A stretch of DNA of 59,192 nucleotides from positions 1 through 59,192 of the forward strand of contig JAILBC010000170.1 in NCBI GenBank assembly GCA_024681295.1, read 5' to 3'. Every line of letters starts with the position of its first letter. Position 1 is the first letter of the stretch. The notes beneath the pieces were generated by a model. The model was not told the DNA's origin. It did not search any database and saw only the letters and a program-made list of their open reading frames with translations. The stretch comes from Bacteroidales bacterium (GTDB taxonomy: Bacteria > Bacteroidota > Bacteroidia > Bacteroidales > F082). Position numbers and translations under genes: made by a program. Of the stretch, positions 27,293 to 37,366 are shown piece after piece.

Positions 27293-30200
27293 TTACTTGA
27301 TGTGGAGTTTCTTCACCACCGTACCTTGGTTGGTGACGATTCTCACCAGGTAGCTTCCGGCAGGTTGCTGCGACAGGTCGACGCTGAGTTGGTCGGCGTT
27401 GACTTCCTTGTCGTAGACCATTTGGCCGATGGTGCTGTAGATGCTGACGCGGGTCATGCCTTCGCACTCGATGTTTACCAGGCCGGAGGTCGGGTTCGGG
27501 AAGAGTTTGGCATTGGCTTCCAGCTCATCCACACCGGTGGAGTTCTTCACCGTGATGGTGAGGGTACCTTCCGTGTCGTTGCAATCCGACAGCGGAGTGG
27601 CGGTGAGGGTGACGGTACCTTTGAAGGTCTGGCTCCACACGACGCTGATGCTCTTGTCGTCGTTTTCGACTTCAATCGTGCCAGCTTCGGCAGGGCTGAG
27701 ACTGTAACTGACTCTCAAGTCGTTGGTGACGGTATAGGTGCTGCTAGGCGTGATGCGGGCATCCAGCTCGGTATCGCCGTTGATGATAGGAGCGATGTCG
27801 GTGGGAACCACAACTACGGAAAGGGTGATATCCAAGGCGTTCTCACAATCGCTACCACAGCCGCTAGCTGAGGAGGTGATCTTCGTCAGATGGATCTCAG
27901 TGCTCTCGGAGGGCGTGATTTCAAAGGTGTAGCTTGTTCCGGTAAACTCGATTGGCTCGATGCCATCGCCTTCGATGGTGAAGCTGGGGATCATGGTGTC
28001 GCCTCCAGTGGTGGCAAACTCAAATGTGGCAGTCTCGCCTGCGCAGATTTCGACGTTGGTGTTGGCCACAGTGAGGTTCGGCGTCTCAAGGATGGTGATG
28101 CCCAAGCTCATGTTCGGGTCGATTTCGCATGAGCCGTTGCTCAGGTGGTGGAAATGGAAGGTGTAGGAACCGGGTTCAAGGTCTGCTGTAGGAAGGGTCA
28201 AAGGTTGTCCTTCTATCAGGGTGATGGTTTCCTCGTTGACTTCCATGGTCATCTGTCCGTCGACATAACCGGTGAAAGAAGCAAAGCCGACCGTGAAGTC
28301 CTGACCTTGGCAAGCCGTGATGATGCAGTTGGGCAAAGGCATGTCCATAAAGGGTGCCGGGTTCATCTCGAACAGATATTCGTATGATACGGGGCCGCAG
28401 CCTGCGGAGGTGGCGGTGGCCAATAGGGTCACGCTACCGGCTTCGATATCCTCGGCGCTTGGCGTATAGGTGGTGATGAGTTCGCCGTCATTTTCAAACT
28501 CGCCGCTGCCTGTGGTGGTCCAGAGGAAGGAGGCATATTCGCCTTCTACCTCAACGGCAATACCCTGAGGCTCGCTGATGGCGCAATAACTTACCTCTGC
28601 TAAGCTTTCCGGGAGGGTGATGCTGACGGGGCTATGGAAGGTGAGGGTCATGTCATCGGTGATGGTCTGGGTGCCCTTGGTGGCGGTCATGGTAAGCGTA
28701 ACAGTGCCGTTGGCGATATCTTGTGTGCCGGGAGTATAGGTCGGGTCCATGACAGTGGCATCGTCGAAGGTGCCGTCGCCAGAGGTGGCCCAGGCCAAGG
28801 TTTCGTAGTTGACCGCGTAGCCTAGGATCTGGGTGGGTTCGCTTTCACATGCATCTATGTCAAGGCCAGCGCTGGCAGCCAGGCTCATGTCACGAGGCAG
28901 GATCACAAAGTCGATCCAAGCGCAGTCACTACCACTGCTCACGCTAGTGTCTTTCTTGTATTTCCATTTGAAGATGTGGCTGCCGGCCAATACATAGTAT
29001 TGTGCCCTGGTCCAATCAACGGCGCCAGACCAGTTGGCCTTCTCTTGGTTGTCGACGTAGAAGTAAAGCTTGTCGTAGCCGCTTTCCGACGACACCTTAT
29101 AATAGAAGGCGATGCTGTCGTTTTCTCCGACTTCGAAGGTGAGGGAGACCTCGGTTTCGGCGCTGTGGCCGATGGTGCCTGATTTCAGGCACTTGGCGCC
29201 TTCGTAATGTTCGTCGGAGCAGAAGGTCCAAGGCATACTGGAGTTGTTGGTCCACATGGCTGGATCGAGGGTGCCTAGTTCGAAGTCTTCCACATTCAGT
29301 CCGATCTTCGAGACGAAGTCCTTGGTGTCGGTGTAGACGCCTGAAGCCACGTCAAGGGTGTATTCGGCGGCGAAGCCTGACGGGGCATTGTCCACGTAGA
29401 TTTCATATTGGAAGGCATGGCCTTCGCTGGCGGGAATGCCATCGATGGTAATACCCGGTTCACCAAGATTCTGCATGAAGGCGTTGTTGATGGTGAGGTT
29501 GGCGGTGGCTTCGTGTGAGTCGGCATTGCCCTTGTTATTGACAATGAAGGTGAGTTTCACGGTCTCGCCTGGGTCGAGGCGGCCATTGCCGTTGCCGTTG
29601 AGTTCGCGGATGCCCACGCTTTCAATCTCAATCAAGGGGGCGTAAGCCTTCATGTTGATGTGGTTCTCGTAAGTGTCGCTGCCGCTGGTGATGGTCACCG
29701 TGAAATCGATGGGGGTCTTGTTGGGTACCTCATCGGAGATGGTGAAAGCGAAGGCGTTGGTGAGGTTGGTGGTGACGTTGGAGGCGATGGCGCCAAAGTC
29801 AACAGTGCCGTTGGTGATGGTCACGTATTCCGACTCGGTGGTCAGCGTGGCAGTGCCTGCTGAAGCCTGGCTGTTGCCCACGTTCTTCAGGACGAGGTCG
29901 AAGCCGGCGTCCTCACCGAAGTTGAGTTGGGAAGCTTGGTTGGAAATTGTGTATTCGTTGATGATGATGTAGGGACCATCAGCAGGGATGACGTCGATGT
30001 CGGACTCATAACGGAGGTAGTCCTGACCGGTGACAGTGAGATGCAGAACGGTGGGCGGTACCTGCCCAGGAATCTCAATGGTCTGGACACTTCCTGTGGC
30101 AATGGCTACAGCCACGATCTCCAGGTTTTCCCCTTCACCTTTGGTGAGGGCGATGGTAGCACCTTCAGGAGCAGTGATCTGGAAAGTGTTCAAACCAGCG

Positions 30201-32173
30201 AGTTGCACGTTCTGGTGGTTGACGGCCATGGTCTGCGGGACCTGGGTGAAGATTCTCAGGAAGGCGTCGCAGTGTGCCGTGAACATGGTGTAGGTGATGT
30301 CTTTCGAGTCAGGGTTCGAGGGCCATGAACTTTGGGCGAGGAAGTATTTGCCAGCCACGTTGCCGAAAGCAGGCATCCAGTTGCCGGTGTTAGCGGCATA
30401 CGGCCCATAGTCGGGCATGAAGTCTCCGTCGAAGAGGTCGTAGACACCCCAAACGTATGCGTCGTTGACGAAAGAGTAGGATACCTCAGTGGGGCTGAGC
30501 ACACCGACGGCACCGGCATTTTCACCGTTGTAGGTGCGGCGCATCCATTTTTCGGTGAAGCAGTTGCCGTTCGAGCCCGTGTAGTTGAACATACCCGTCT
30601 CGCAGTTGATGGACATCACGAAAGGCAGTTTGCCCACATTGTTCAATTGGTCGATGTGTTGGTTACGTACTGCGGGTTCGCCCCAACCTTCATCCAGACC
30701 GTGGTCACGGTGCTGCACCCAGAAGGTGCCGTTGTTGACGGCTTGCACCACTTGTTCAGGGGTGCCACCGGTCCAACCACCCATTTCAGAAGGAGTGGCA
30801 GGGATGTAGTTCATACCAGTGGGTCCAAAGTAGTTGGTCACCATGGAGGTGTTCTGGTTTGACGACCAGGAGTTACCCGGAGTACCCTGATAGATGCAGT
30901 TGATACGTTGTGGGGTGTAGCCGTGGTTGCGCATGTAACCGCCGAAGACCTCGGAGCAGATCTGGAACCAACGTTCGGTCTGCCAACCCAATGCGGTGAT
31001 GGGGCTGGAGTAGAAGTTGGGATCCATGTTCGGGTCGGACTCATAATCGATTTGTTTGCTGACGAAAACAGGGAGTTCAGCAGCGTTCTGGGCCACCAGA
31101 CGGGAGAATACCATGTCGGGCAGGTTGTCGTTGCCCACGGCATCGGAGTAGAAGTTGTCGGTGATGCAGGTGCTGCTATAGGGGTGACTGGTGGTTTCGG
31201 CAGGGATACCCTGAGCCATATTGGTGTTGTGGTCACCGAGCAGGCACACGGCCACAGGGGCGATTGTCCAAGTGTTGTATGCGTTGTGGAACCACTGCTT
31301 CATGGCATTGGTGGTGGTGGCAGGCATCTGGTCGAGGCGGTAGACTTCAGTGATGATGCCTTGCTTTGTACGGAACTCCTTCAGTTGCTGAGCGTAGGGT
31401 GCCCAGTCGTCGTTGTTGGGGGTGATGATGAGGTATTCAGCGCCATCTTCCCCGTCGCGGAGCCACTGTTGCATACGGGCCTCATAGTCGATTACCGGCA
31501 GTTGGTCGTAGTTCATCAGCTCGGCGGCGAGGATGGGATCCCAGTAAGGCGAACGGAGACGGTCTTCACCGAAATGTCCAGTACCGCCTTCATAGCTGAT
31601 GGAGAGTTCCACATCGGTGTAAACCACCAGTTCCTTGGTCACCGGGTTGTACTGGAAGGGAGTGATGGACAAGGTAACGGCATCAACACCGCGGATGTAG
31701 GACTTGTTGATTTCGAAAGGATGCTCGGGATAGAAGGCATTTTGGTTGTAAACCTTGGGGTCCTTCTTGTAATCCATGTCAGGCTCCTCGGCTTCTGCTT
31801 GGATGCGCAGGGCGGGAGCGATGTTCACGTTCTTGATGACCTGACGCTCTGTGTGAACCACATTCAAAGTGGCGGTGGCACCTTGCGGGATGGCCATCAT
31901 GCGGCTCTCGGTAGGCAGGTTGGGGCTGCCAGCCGTGTTGGGAAGGACGATGCCTTTGATCGAGATCTCAGACATTTCTTCGCCGCGGTAGTTCAGCTGT
32001 TCGAGAGTGAAACTCCCCAGCTCGTAGCTGACGTGCATGCCGTCCCTGGTCTTGTCGGACAGGGAGAACCCCTGTTGTCCTCTGACGGGGTAGGTGTACG
32101 TCTGTGCCATGGTGATGCTGGCTGTGAGCATCAAAACCATTAAGGCAAGTGTTCTAGTAAAATACATTTTCAT
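27293..32173 (-). CDS. Gingipain-like C25 cysteine protease with T9SS sorting domain
   Basis: Secreted multidomain protein of 1626 residues. A signal peptide (MKMYFTRTLALMVLMLTASI) is followed by a C25-type propeptide (about 25-230) and the peptidase domain (about 250-620). The catalytic pair appears as His491 in HRDHGLDEGW and Cys524 in SINCETGMF, followed by CFTEKWMR as in gingipains. After it come Ig-like/CARDB domains, a carbohydrate-binding-like domain (YKVSSESGYDKLYFYVDN), more Ig-like repeats, and a type A T9SS C-terminal domain (LFPNPTSGLVNIE to KKLHIK). The ATG at 32173 is chosen; the longer frame to 32290 has no signal peptide at its start and overlaps the gene before it. Last gene of a four-gene operon. 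Confidence 0.9.
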   Translation of the reverse strand: MKMYFTRTLALMVLMLTASITMAQTYTYPVRGQQGFSLSDKTRDGMHVSYELGSFTLEQLNYRGEEMSEISIKGIVLPNTAGSPNLPTESRMMAIPQGATATLNVVHTERQVIKNVNIAPALRIQAEAEEPDMDYKKDPKVYNQNAFYPEHPFEINKSYIRGVDAVTLSITPFQYNPVTKELVVYTDVELSISYEGGTGHFGEDRLRSPYWDPILAAELMNYDQLPVIDYEARMQQWLRDGEDGAEYLIITPNNDDWAPYAQQLKEFRTKQGIITEVYRLDQMPATTTNAMKQWFHNAYNTWTIAPVAVCLLGDHNTNMAQGIPAETTSHPYSSTCITDNFYSDAVGNDNLPDMVFSRLVAQNAAELPVFVSKQIDYESDPNMDPNFYSSPITALGWQTERWFQICSEVFGGYMRNHGYTPQRINCIYQGTPGNSWSSNQNTSMVTNYFGPTGMNYIPATPSEMGGWTGGTPEQVVQAVNNGTFWVQHRDHGLDEGWGEPAVRNQHIDQLNNVGKLPFVMSINCETGMFNYTGSNGNCFTEKWMRRTYNGENAGAVGVLSPTEVSYSFVNDAYVWGVYDLFDGDFMPDYGPYAANTGNWMPAFGNVAGKYFLAQSSWPSNPDSKDITYTMFTAHCDAFLRIFTQVPQTMAVNHQNVQLAGLNTFQITAPEGATIALTKGEGENLEIVAVAIATGSVQTIEIPGQVPPTVLHLTVTGQDYLRYESDIDVIPADGPYIIINEYTISNQASQLNFGEDAGFDLVLKNVGNSQASAGTATLTTESEYVTITNGTVDFGAIASNVTTNLTNAFAFTISDEVPNKTPIDFTVTITSGSDTYENHINMKAYAPLIEIESVGIRELNGNGNGRLDPGETVKLTFIVNNKGNADSHEATANLTINNAFMQNLGEPGITIDGIPASEGHAFQYEIYVDNAPSGFAAEYTLDVASGVYTDTKDFVSKIGLNVEDFELGTLDPAMWTNNSSMPWTFCSDEHYEGAKCLKSGTIGHSAETEVSLTFEVGENDSIAFYYKVSSESGYDKLYFYVDNQEKANWSGAVDWTRAQYYVLAGSHIFKWKYKKDTSVSSGSDCAWIDFVILPRDMSLAASAGLDIDACESEPTQILGYAVNYETLAWATSGDGTFDDATVMDPTYTPGTQDIANGTVTLTMTATKGTQTITDDMTLTFHSPVSITLPESLAEVSYCAISEPQGIAVEVEGEYASFLWTTTGSGEFENDGELITTYTPSAEDIEAGSVTLLATATSAGCGPVSYEYLFEMNPAPFMDMPLPNCIITACQGQDFTVGFASFTGYVDGQMTMEVNEETITLIEGQPLTLPTADLEPGSYTFHFHHLSNGSCEIDPNMSLGITILETPNLTVANTNVEICAGETATFEFATTGGDTMIPSFTIEGDGIEPIEFTGTSYTFEITPSESTEIHLTKITSSASGCGSDCENALDITLSVVVVPTDIAPIINGDTELDARITPSSTYTVTNDLRVSYSLSPAEAGTIEVENDDKSISVVWSQTFKGTVTLTATPLSDCNDTEGTLTITVKNSTGVDELEANAKLFPNPTSGLVNIECEGMTRVSIYSTIGQMVYDKEVNADQLSVDLSQQPAGSYLVRIVTNQGTVVKKLHIK

Positions 32174-32204
32174 ACTTTTATTGATGTTATTTAAAGATTG
32201 AAAT

Positions 32205-33056
32205 TTATTTCCTAAAATTATAACATGCGTCGTGGAGTATTCTTTTGATAGGATATACGATAGAGATACTGACCTCCACGTCATTGGCAAAAATGCGCTT
32301 GTCCTGGGGCTCGAAGGGCCACTTCCAGGCTTCTTCGGTGGGGACGGCCAGGTTCATCAAACCTTGGTTGTAGGCGGCATCAAACTTGAAGAGGATGGCG
32401 GAGTTTTCGACACGTATCTTGGTCATAAAGCCCAGCCCAGCCACAAGGCTGACGTTGAGACCGGGTTTGAAGGCTTCCTTTTTCTGGGGGAGCGGATTTT
32501 CTCCCGTAGGTCCGTCGAATTGTTGGATGGTGGCGGCAACGCTATCCATGCTGAACTTCATCAAGTCGAAGTTGAACCCCAGAGGAATGTCTACTTCAGG
32601 TCCTGCAAAGATGTATGGAACCACCTTGTCATCCCTGATCATGCCTTTGAAGTAATAGGAGACAGGGACACGCACCGTCAGCACATTGTAGGCCACCTCG
32701 TATTGGGTCTTCAGAATGCCGTTTTGCAAAAGTGAGATTTGGTAGGGCTTGTCATTGTGCATCTTGGCACCTTTTTGTGCGAGGGTACTTTCAACGGCCA
32801 CGGACCATTTGCCCAAGTTGCGTTCGCCTGAAATCCCAACCAGGTAGCCAAAATGTCCTTCATTCGTCGTCTTGACCAAATCGGACTTCGTCATGAAGCT
32901 CCAAGGGCAGCCCAGTTTCACTCCGATGTTGTAGTTGCTGAAGCCCAACATCGACTGGCTGGTCGATTTCAAAGGCTTTTTGAATTGCCTTTGGGCATAC
33001 GCCTCCCCGAAGCAAAGCAAGGAAAGCAAAATACCGATGAGGAGCGTACGTTTCAT
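32205..33056 (-). CDS. Outer membrane beta-barrel protein (PorT-like family)
   Basis: Exported protein of 283 residues with a clear signal peptide (MKRTLLIGILLSLLCFGEAYAQ). The rest alternates in the manner of an 8-strand barrel, with features of the OMP_b-brl_2/PorT-like family such as the GFSNYNIGVKLG start, PVSYYFKG and a late strand VEVSISIVYPIKRI. It does not end in an aromatic residue. It lies 9 bases after the lipoprotein gene and 31 bases before the C25 protease. Its job is unknown; being in one operon with two T9SS cargoes suggests a partner at the outer membrane. Confidence 0.7.
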   Translation of the reverse strand: MKRTLLIGILLSLLCFGEAYAQRQFKKPLKSTSQSMLGFSNYNIGVKLGCPWSFMTKSDLVKTTNEGHFGYLVGISGERNLGKWSVAVESTLAQKGAKMHNDKPYQISLLQNGILKTQYEVAYNVLTVRVPVSYYFKGMIRDDKVVPYIFAGPEVDIPLGFNFDLMKFSMDSVAATIQQFDGPTGENPLPQKKEAFKPGLNVSLVAGLGFMTKIRVENSAILFKFDAAYNQGLMNLAVPTEEAWKWPFEPQDKRIFANDVEVSISIVYPIKRILHDACYNFRK

Positions 33057-33065
33057 GGAGCTTTA

Positions 33066-33746
33066 TTAATTGTATTGTTGCCAGCGAGTGCAGGTGTCAC
33101 GGAGAAAGAAGGATGCTTTGTCTTTGTATTTGATGTCGATACTTCCAGGAAGGTAAACGTCGAGAACGGCGGGAAGCGGGTCTCTGTAGTCGATGATCTT
33201 TTTCCCCATGATGAGGTTCTTGATGCCGTTTTTGGTGAGGGTGCCGGACAGCAGAATGCCTTGGATGGGATGGTATTTACTGTTAGGCATTTCAACGAAG
33301 TAAGCGGTGAAGGTGGAGTCTTTCTCTGAACCAATGATATACACGGTGTCGTAGGCCATCATAAACCGGTCTTCCCCTGGCCCAAAGTACAACAAACTGT
33401 CGCTTGCAATGTTTTCACTGTGATGGAAGAAACAGTGGTAGTATTTGATGGGGTCGTATTCAAGCGGGAAATTTGATATAATAGGTTCGTGATTGGGACC
33501 GTAGATGTAGTGCTTGCATACCTTGTATTCCAAACCGTCCACGTAAAAACAGATATTGTTCAGATTAGGGGGTGTGTGACCAAAATGGATGTTTTCCTGG
33601 CCAAAATCTGTAATGAGGTCTGATGGGATGATATTGAGGAACTCAACTTGTTGGGGGTCGCTGATGTTGAGATCAACGCCCTTTGAGCATGAGGCCATCA
33701 TGACAAGGCTAAAAAGCAGTATCGGAAAGAGGTGTGTCTTTTTCAT
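33066..33746 (-). CDS. Lipoprotein of unknown function
   Basis: Protein of 226 residues beginning MKKTHLFPILLFSLVMMASC, a lipoprotein signal with Cys at residue 20 followed by Ser-Lys-Gly. I recognise no domain in the remainder, which is beta-rich and has few charged runs. The frame stays open to 33857, but that part overlaps the 3' end of the adhesin gene; the ATG at 33746 gives the signal peptide and starts 5 bases after the adhesin stop. It is likely co-translated with the neighbouring surface protein and barrel genes. Confidence 0.7.
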   Translation of the reverse strand: MKKTHLFPILLFSLVMMASCSKGVDLNISDPQQVEFLNIIPSDLITDFGQENIHFGHTPPNLNNICFYVDGLEYKVCKHYIYGPNHEPIISNFPLEYDPIKYYHCFFHHSENIASDSLLYFGPGEDRFMMAYDTVYIIGSEKDSTFTAYFVEMPNSKYHPIQGILLSGTLTKNGIKNLIMGKKIIDYRDPLPAVLDVYLPGSIDIKYKDKASFFLRDTCTRWQQYN

Positions 33747-33751
33747 GGTTA

Positions 33752-36700
33752 TCAATCGAGAATAATCACCTTTTTCGTCAGGATGCCTTTCTTGTTGGCG
33801 ATGTTGAAGAAGTATACGCCAGGAGTGAGTCTGCCTGACTGGTAAGTGTAGGCCCAATGTCCGAACTCGTTGTGGATTGTGAACTGGTCAACCAGCGTGC
33901 CGGTGATATTGTAGACCTTGATGAGGGTTTCGCCTTCCATGTTGTCGAACGAGAGGGTCATGTTGCCATCGTTGGGGTTGGGGAAGATGTCGACAGTGCA
34001 GGGGTCAATGGTTTCGTTGACACTGTGGTAGCCGCAAACGATCCAGAGTTCTTTGTCGTCGGAACCGCATTCGCAATCACCGGTACTTTCGGTATGGGCG
34101 TGTAACCAAATAGTGTCTCTTTCGAAGGTGTAGATGTAAAGATAGCAGTTGTCGCCGTTGCCGTATGGCAGGATCTCCCATTTGTTGAAAGGATTGCCGT
34201 CTTTATCGTGAAGTTCCCAGGTGGTCTGGTGGGTGGCTCTTGGATGTTCAAGTTCAATCCAGTATCTTTCGACGGAGAATTGGAACTCGGATCCGCCAAT
34301 GACCCATTTATTGCCGTAGACTTTCTCGAAATCTGGGGTGTAGTCGAGTTGGAGTTTCAGGGTGACGGTGGAGTCGCAGCCTAGGTAGGTGTCGATGGTC
34401 TTGGTGTAGTTGCTTTGTTCGGTGAGGCCATAGGTCTCGTTGTTCCAACCAAACTGCCAGTCATATTGGTTGCATTGGTTGTAGACCTGGATGGTGTCAT
34501 TGGTGGAATGGTTGACGGTGAGGTCGAGCACGAAGGTGCTGTCGCAGGCGAATCCTGTGCCTCCTGTTTCATGGAACACCTTGACGAGGTTGTGGTTGGT
34601 GGTATTGTATGTGATGCCTGGGGTGGCGTGCCACACGAATTGGTCGCACACGGTTTCAGTCTCGGTTCGGTAGAATTCTTGATGGAACTTCAGGTCGAGG
34701 CGGTGAAGGACATCGCATCCGCCGTCAGGGTCGGGAAGGATGATTTCGTCGTACGTGTCTTCGGTATAGGTCTGCTGGGTCTTGTCCCAATAGTAGGAGG
34801 GACTGTCGTCGTGGGCATAGCAGATGCGAGGCTGCTCTTTGGGAGGCTTCTGGTAGGGGCCTACGCCGAGCACGAGCTTTTCAACCTTTAGGCATCCATG
34901 ATGGTCAAGGGTGTCGAAGTAGACGACGGTATCGGTGTTGTATTCGATGCCGTGGAAATTGTAGGTCTGCGAGGTGCAGATCTCTGCATCCACGAGGGTG
35001 GTGTCGTTGGCGGGGTAAACGGTGAGGTCAAGCCACACGACGCTGTCGCATCCATGGATGGTGTGGAGGGTCTCAGAATGGAGGCCTGTAGTGCTGTAGT
35101 AATGACCATGGAAGTTATAGCTGGTTCCTGGGCAGATATATTCGGTGGTGGTATGGGCGTTCTCGTATGAGGGATAGTGGCGTAGGTGCAGGGTGATGAC
35201 CTTCTCGCAGCCTTGCGAAGTAGTGGTGTTGTAGTCGTAGTCGCCCACCTCGCTGTACTCAGTACCGTAGAAGTTGTAGGTGTCGCCAGGGCAGATATAT
35301 TCAGTAGTCTCGACGTATTCGGGTTGGTTGACAGTGACGGTGGTGCTGACCTGCTGGGAGGTGTAGCCGTCACTCACGTTGCAAGTGTAGGTGGTGGTGG
35401 CGGTCGGCGAGGCCACGGGATTGGCAATCAGGGGGTCGCTGAGACCCAGCGAGGGGCTCCATGAGTAAGAGTAGTTATTGGCATTGCCACCCACAGCGAT
35501 AGCGTTGAGTTGGGCGGTCTCGCCACGGCAGATGCTGCTGGGTGAGGCACTGGCGCTGGCAGTCATATTGGAACCTTGGACGGACACGATGACTTGAGCT
35601 GTACTGTTGCAGCCGCCTTGGGGCTGGGTGGCGGTGACGGTAAAGGTTGTGGTCTCGGTCAGTCCGACGGTTTCTGGGTTCTGAATGTTGGCGTTCACTA
35701 CCTTGTTGGCGGGTTCCCAATGGTAAGTGAAGGACCCTGTGCCGCCACTGCCGTGGAGTTGTGTAGTGCCACCGTATTGGACTACCGAGTTTGTGGCTGT
35801 GGCACTGGCCACGGGGGTTTGGTATACAGTGACGTTTTGGGTCTTGGTGCTGGTGCAGCTCCCGTTACCACAGCTTGCAGTGAGGGTGACGGTATAATTG
35901 CCGGCCTCGGCGTATGGGTGAGAGGGACTGGTCTGGTTCGAGGTCTGCCCGTCGCCAAAGTCCCACAGGTAGCTTATGCTTTGGTTGGCAGGGTTGGTGG
36001 TGGAGCTGTTGGTGAATTGGGTGCTTTCGCCTTTGCACACGGAGTTGGCGGTGAAGTTGGCGGTGGGTTTTGGGAACACCTGGACCTCAGTAGTGGCACT
36101 GTTAGTCTGACCGTTAAGGGTAATGGTGCAGGTATAAGTGCCGTTCATGGCCATGGTGCAGTTAGGTCGGTTCACGGTGTGGCCAGTGGCGGACCAGCCG
36201 CCAGGTCCCGACCAGCTGTAAGTGGCGCCTTGCTGGGCATTGCCGCTGAGCTGGATGTTGTCTCCCACGCAGTAAGGACCTCCGTTTTCAATCAAGGGAG
36301 GAAGAATGCCGCAGTCAGTTTCGCCAGGACCACTACCAGCGACTTTTTGGAAAGTTATGTTGGTAGCGGTAGATTGATTGTACTTGGTAATCACCATGAT
36401 ATAATACTGGCCTACCTGAGCTGAACTAGGAATTTGACAGGTTTCTGTTGCGGCACCGCTTGACCCGCAGTCTATATATTTTGCTTGAGTCAATTGGGAG
36501 GGACAGGGCGTTATGGGGTCGGAGAACGGGCCCCAGCAGCAGTAGTCAATATCGACACTTGATGAGTTGGTCATTCTGATGGTGAAATTACCAGCTACAC
36601 CAATTTTCATGTGAAACCAGAACGGAGGTCTGTCGGTATAGGGAGCGAGACATCCGTAATAAGGTCCACTTTCACAGTAACCGCCTGGATTTGCTTCAAC

Positions 36701-37180
36701 GTGAAAAGTTACCACATCGGTGGTGCAGAAAGGATCTGAGGTGGCGCAGGTTTGGTTGCCGTCTCGGTTTACAGGATTCTCAATTAGCATAATCTTGAAC
36801 AACAAAACATAGAGGTCTTGTGGCAAGGATTCTTTCCATGCAATGAAGGTGTTTCCTTGAGTCTCTTTTTCTGCTGTAAGATAACTATTAAACTCAGTAT
36901 TGATGGCAGCTTTCGTTTGGTTGAAGTAATCTTGAAACTGTTGGTCGGGCCATTGTTTGGAAGAAAAGACAAAAACAGAGTTGTTATCCTCGTCAATGGT
37001 GTAAATATAGTGATCATCATTGGCAATATTCGATAATAAGCAAAAGCGCTTGTCAGGATTATCGATGGCTTCAAGTTCAAGTTCAATCATGTGATTGTGA
37101 ACGTCTTGTCCGAACTGTCTTAACGGCATCGCTAGTAAAAACAAGCCTATTGCCAACATTTTAAAGAATAGTTTTTTCAT
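33752..37180 (-). CDS. Large PKD/repeat surface protein with T9SS sorting domain
   Basis: Secreted protein of 1142 residues with signal peptide MKKLFFKMLAIGLFLLAMPL. An N-terminal Cys-rich domain (about 150-285) has YCCWGPFSDP, resembling pre-peptidase-type domains of Bacteroidota surface proteins. Ig-like and PKD domains follow (about 300-625; PKD core SYLWDFGDGQTSN). Residues about 626-941 hold six diverged modules of 45-55 residues, most opening with a Cys motif such as YICPGDTYNF and closing with GCDSV-type strands. A type A T9SS sorting domain (FPNPNDGNMTLSF to ILD) ends the protein. The ATG at 37180 yields the signal peptide. No enzymatic motif; likely an adhesin or scaffold. First gene of its operon. 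Confidence 0.82.
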   Translation of the reverse strand: MKKLFFKMLAIGLFLLAMPLRQFGQDVHNHMIELELEAIDNPDKRFCLLSNIANDDHYIYTIDEDNNSVFVFSSKQWPDQQFQDYFNQTKAAINTEFNSYLTAEKETQGNTFIAWKESLPQDLYVLLFKIMLIENPVNRDGNQTCATSDPFCTTDVVTFHVEANPGGYCESGPYYGCLAPYTDRPPFWFHMKIGVAGNFTIRMTNSSSVDIDYCCWGPFSDPITPCPSQLTQAKYIDCGSSGAATETCQIPSSAQVGQYYIMVITKYNQSTATNITFQKVAGSGPGETDCGILPPLIENGGPYCVGDNIQLSGNAQQGATYSWSGPGGWSATGHTVNRPNCTMAMNGTYTCTITLNGQTNSATTEVQVFPKPTANFTANSVCKGESTQFTNSSTTNPANQSISYLWDFGDGQTSNQTSPSHPYAEAGNYTVTLTASCGNGSCTSTKTQNVTVYQTPVASATATNSVVQYGGTTQLHGSGGTGSFTYHWEPANKVVNANIQNPETVGLTETTTFTVTATQPQGGCNSTAQVIVSVQGSNMTASASASPSSICRGETAQLNAIAVGGNANNYSYSWSPSLGLSDPLIANPVASPTATTTYTCNVSDGYTSQQVSTTVTVNQPEYVETTEYICPGDTYNFYGTEYSEVGDYDYNTTTSQGCEKVITLHLRHYPSYENAHTTTEYICPGTSYNFHGHYYSTTGLHSETLHTIHGCDSVVWLDLTVYPANDTTLVDAEICTSQTYNFHGIEYNTDTVVYFDTLDHHGCLKVEKLVLGVGPYQKPPKEQPRICYAHDDSPSYYWDKTQQTYTEDTYDEIILPDPDGGCDVLHRLDLKFHQEFYRTETETVCDQFVWHATPGITYNTTNHNLVKVFHETGGTGFACDSTFVLDLTVNHSTNDTIQVYNQCNQYDWQFGWNNETYGLTEQSNYTKTIDTYLGCDSTVTLKLQLDYTPDFEKVYGNKWVIGGSEFQFSVERYWIELEHPRATHQTTWELHDKDGNPFNKWEILPYGNGDNCYLYIYTFERDTIWLHAHTESTGDCECGSDDKELWIVCGYHSVNETIDPCTVDIFPNPNDGNMTLSFDNMEGETLIKVYNITGTLVDQFTIHNEFGHWAYTYQSGRLTPGVYFFNIANKKGILTKKVIILD

Positions 37181-37209
37181 GTTATTTTCTCTATGTTTCA
37201 ATAAAACGC

Positions 37210-37217
37210 CAAATATA
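37210..37217 (-). promoter_or_regulatory. -7 promoter element of the surface-protein operon
   Basis: TATATTTG on the minus strand fits TAnnTTTG and lies 29 bases before the ATG at 37180. The 186-base gap is divergent, with a second element for the plus-strand gene. Confidence 0.55.
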
Positions 37218-37336
37218 CGCATTTTATTTAAATAAGGTGGTGTTTTTTTTGAAAAACCTGGACTGATTTGAGCGAAAACTTTAATCTGGTATAATTAATT
37301 TCAATGTATTAATATAGTATGATAAAATATATTTGT

Positions 37337-37344
37337 TAATTTTG
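37337..37344 (+). promoter_or_regulatory. -7 promoter element of the four-helix-bundle gene
   Basis: TAATTTTG, a perfect TAnnTTTG, 22 bases before the ATG at 37367, in strongly AT-rich sequence. No clear -33 TTTG was found. Confidence 0.55.
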
Positions 37345-37366
37345 CAACCTAAAAACACTTACGCTT

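Noticed and set aside
32174..32290. N-terminal extension of the C25 protease
   Set aside because: These codons overlap the barrel gene and the gap after it, and the signal peptide only becomes N-terminal with the ATG at 32173.
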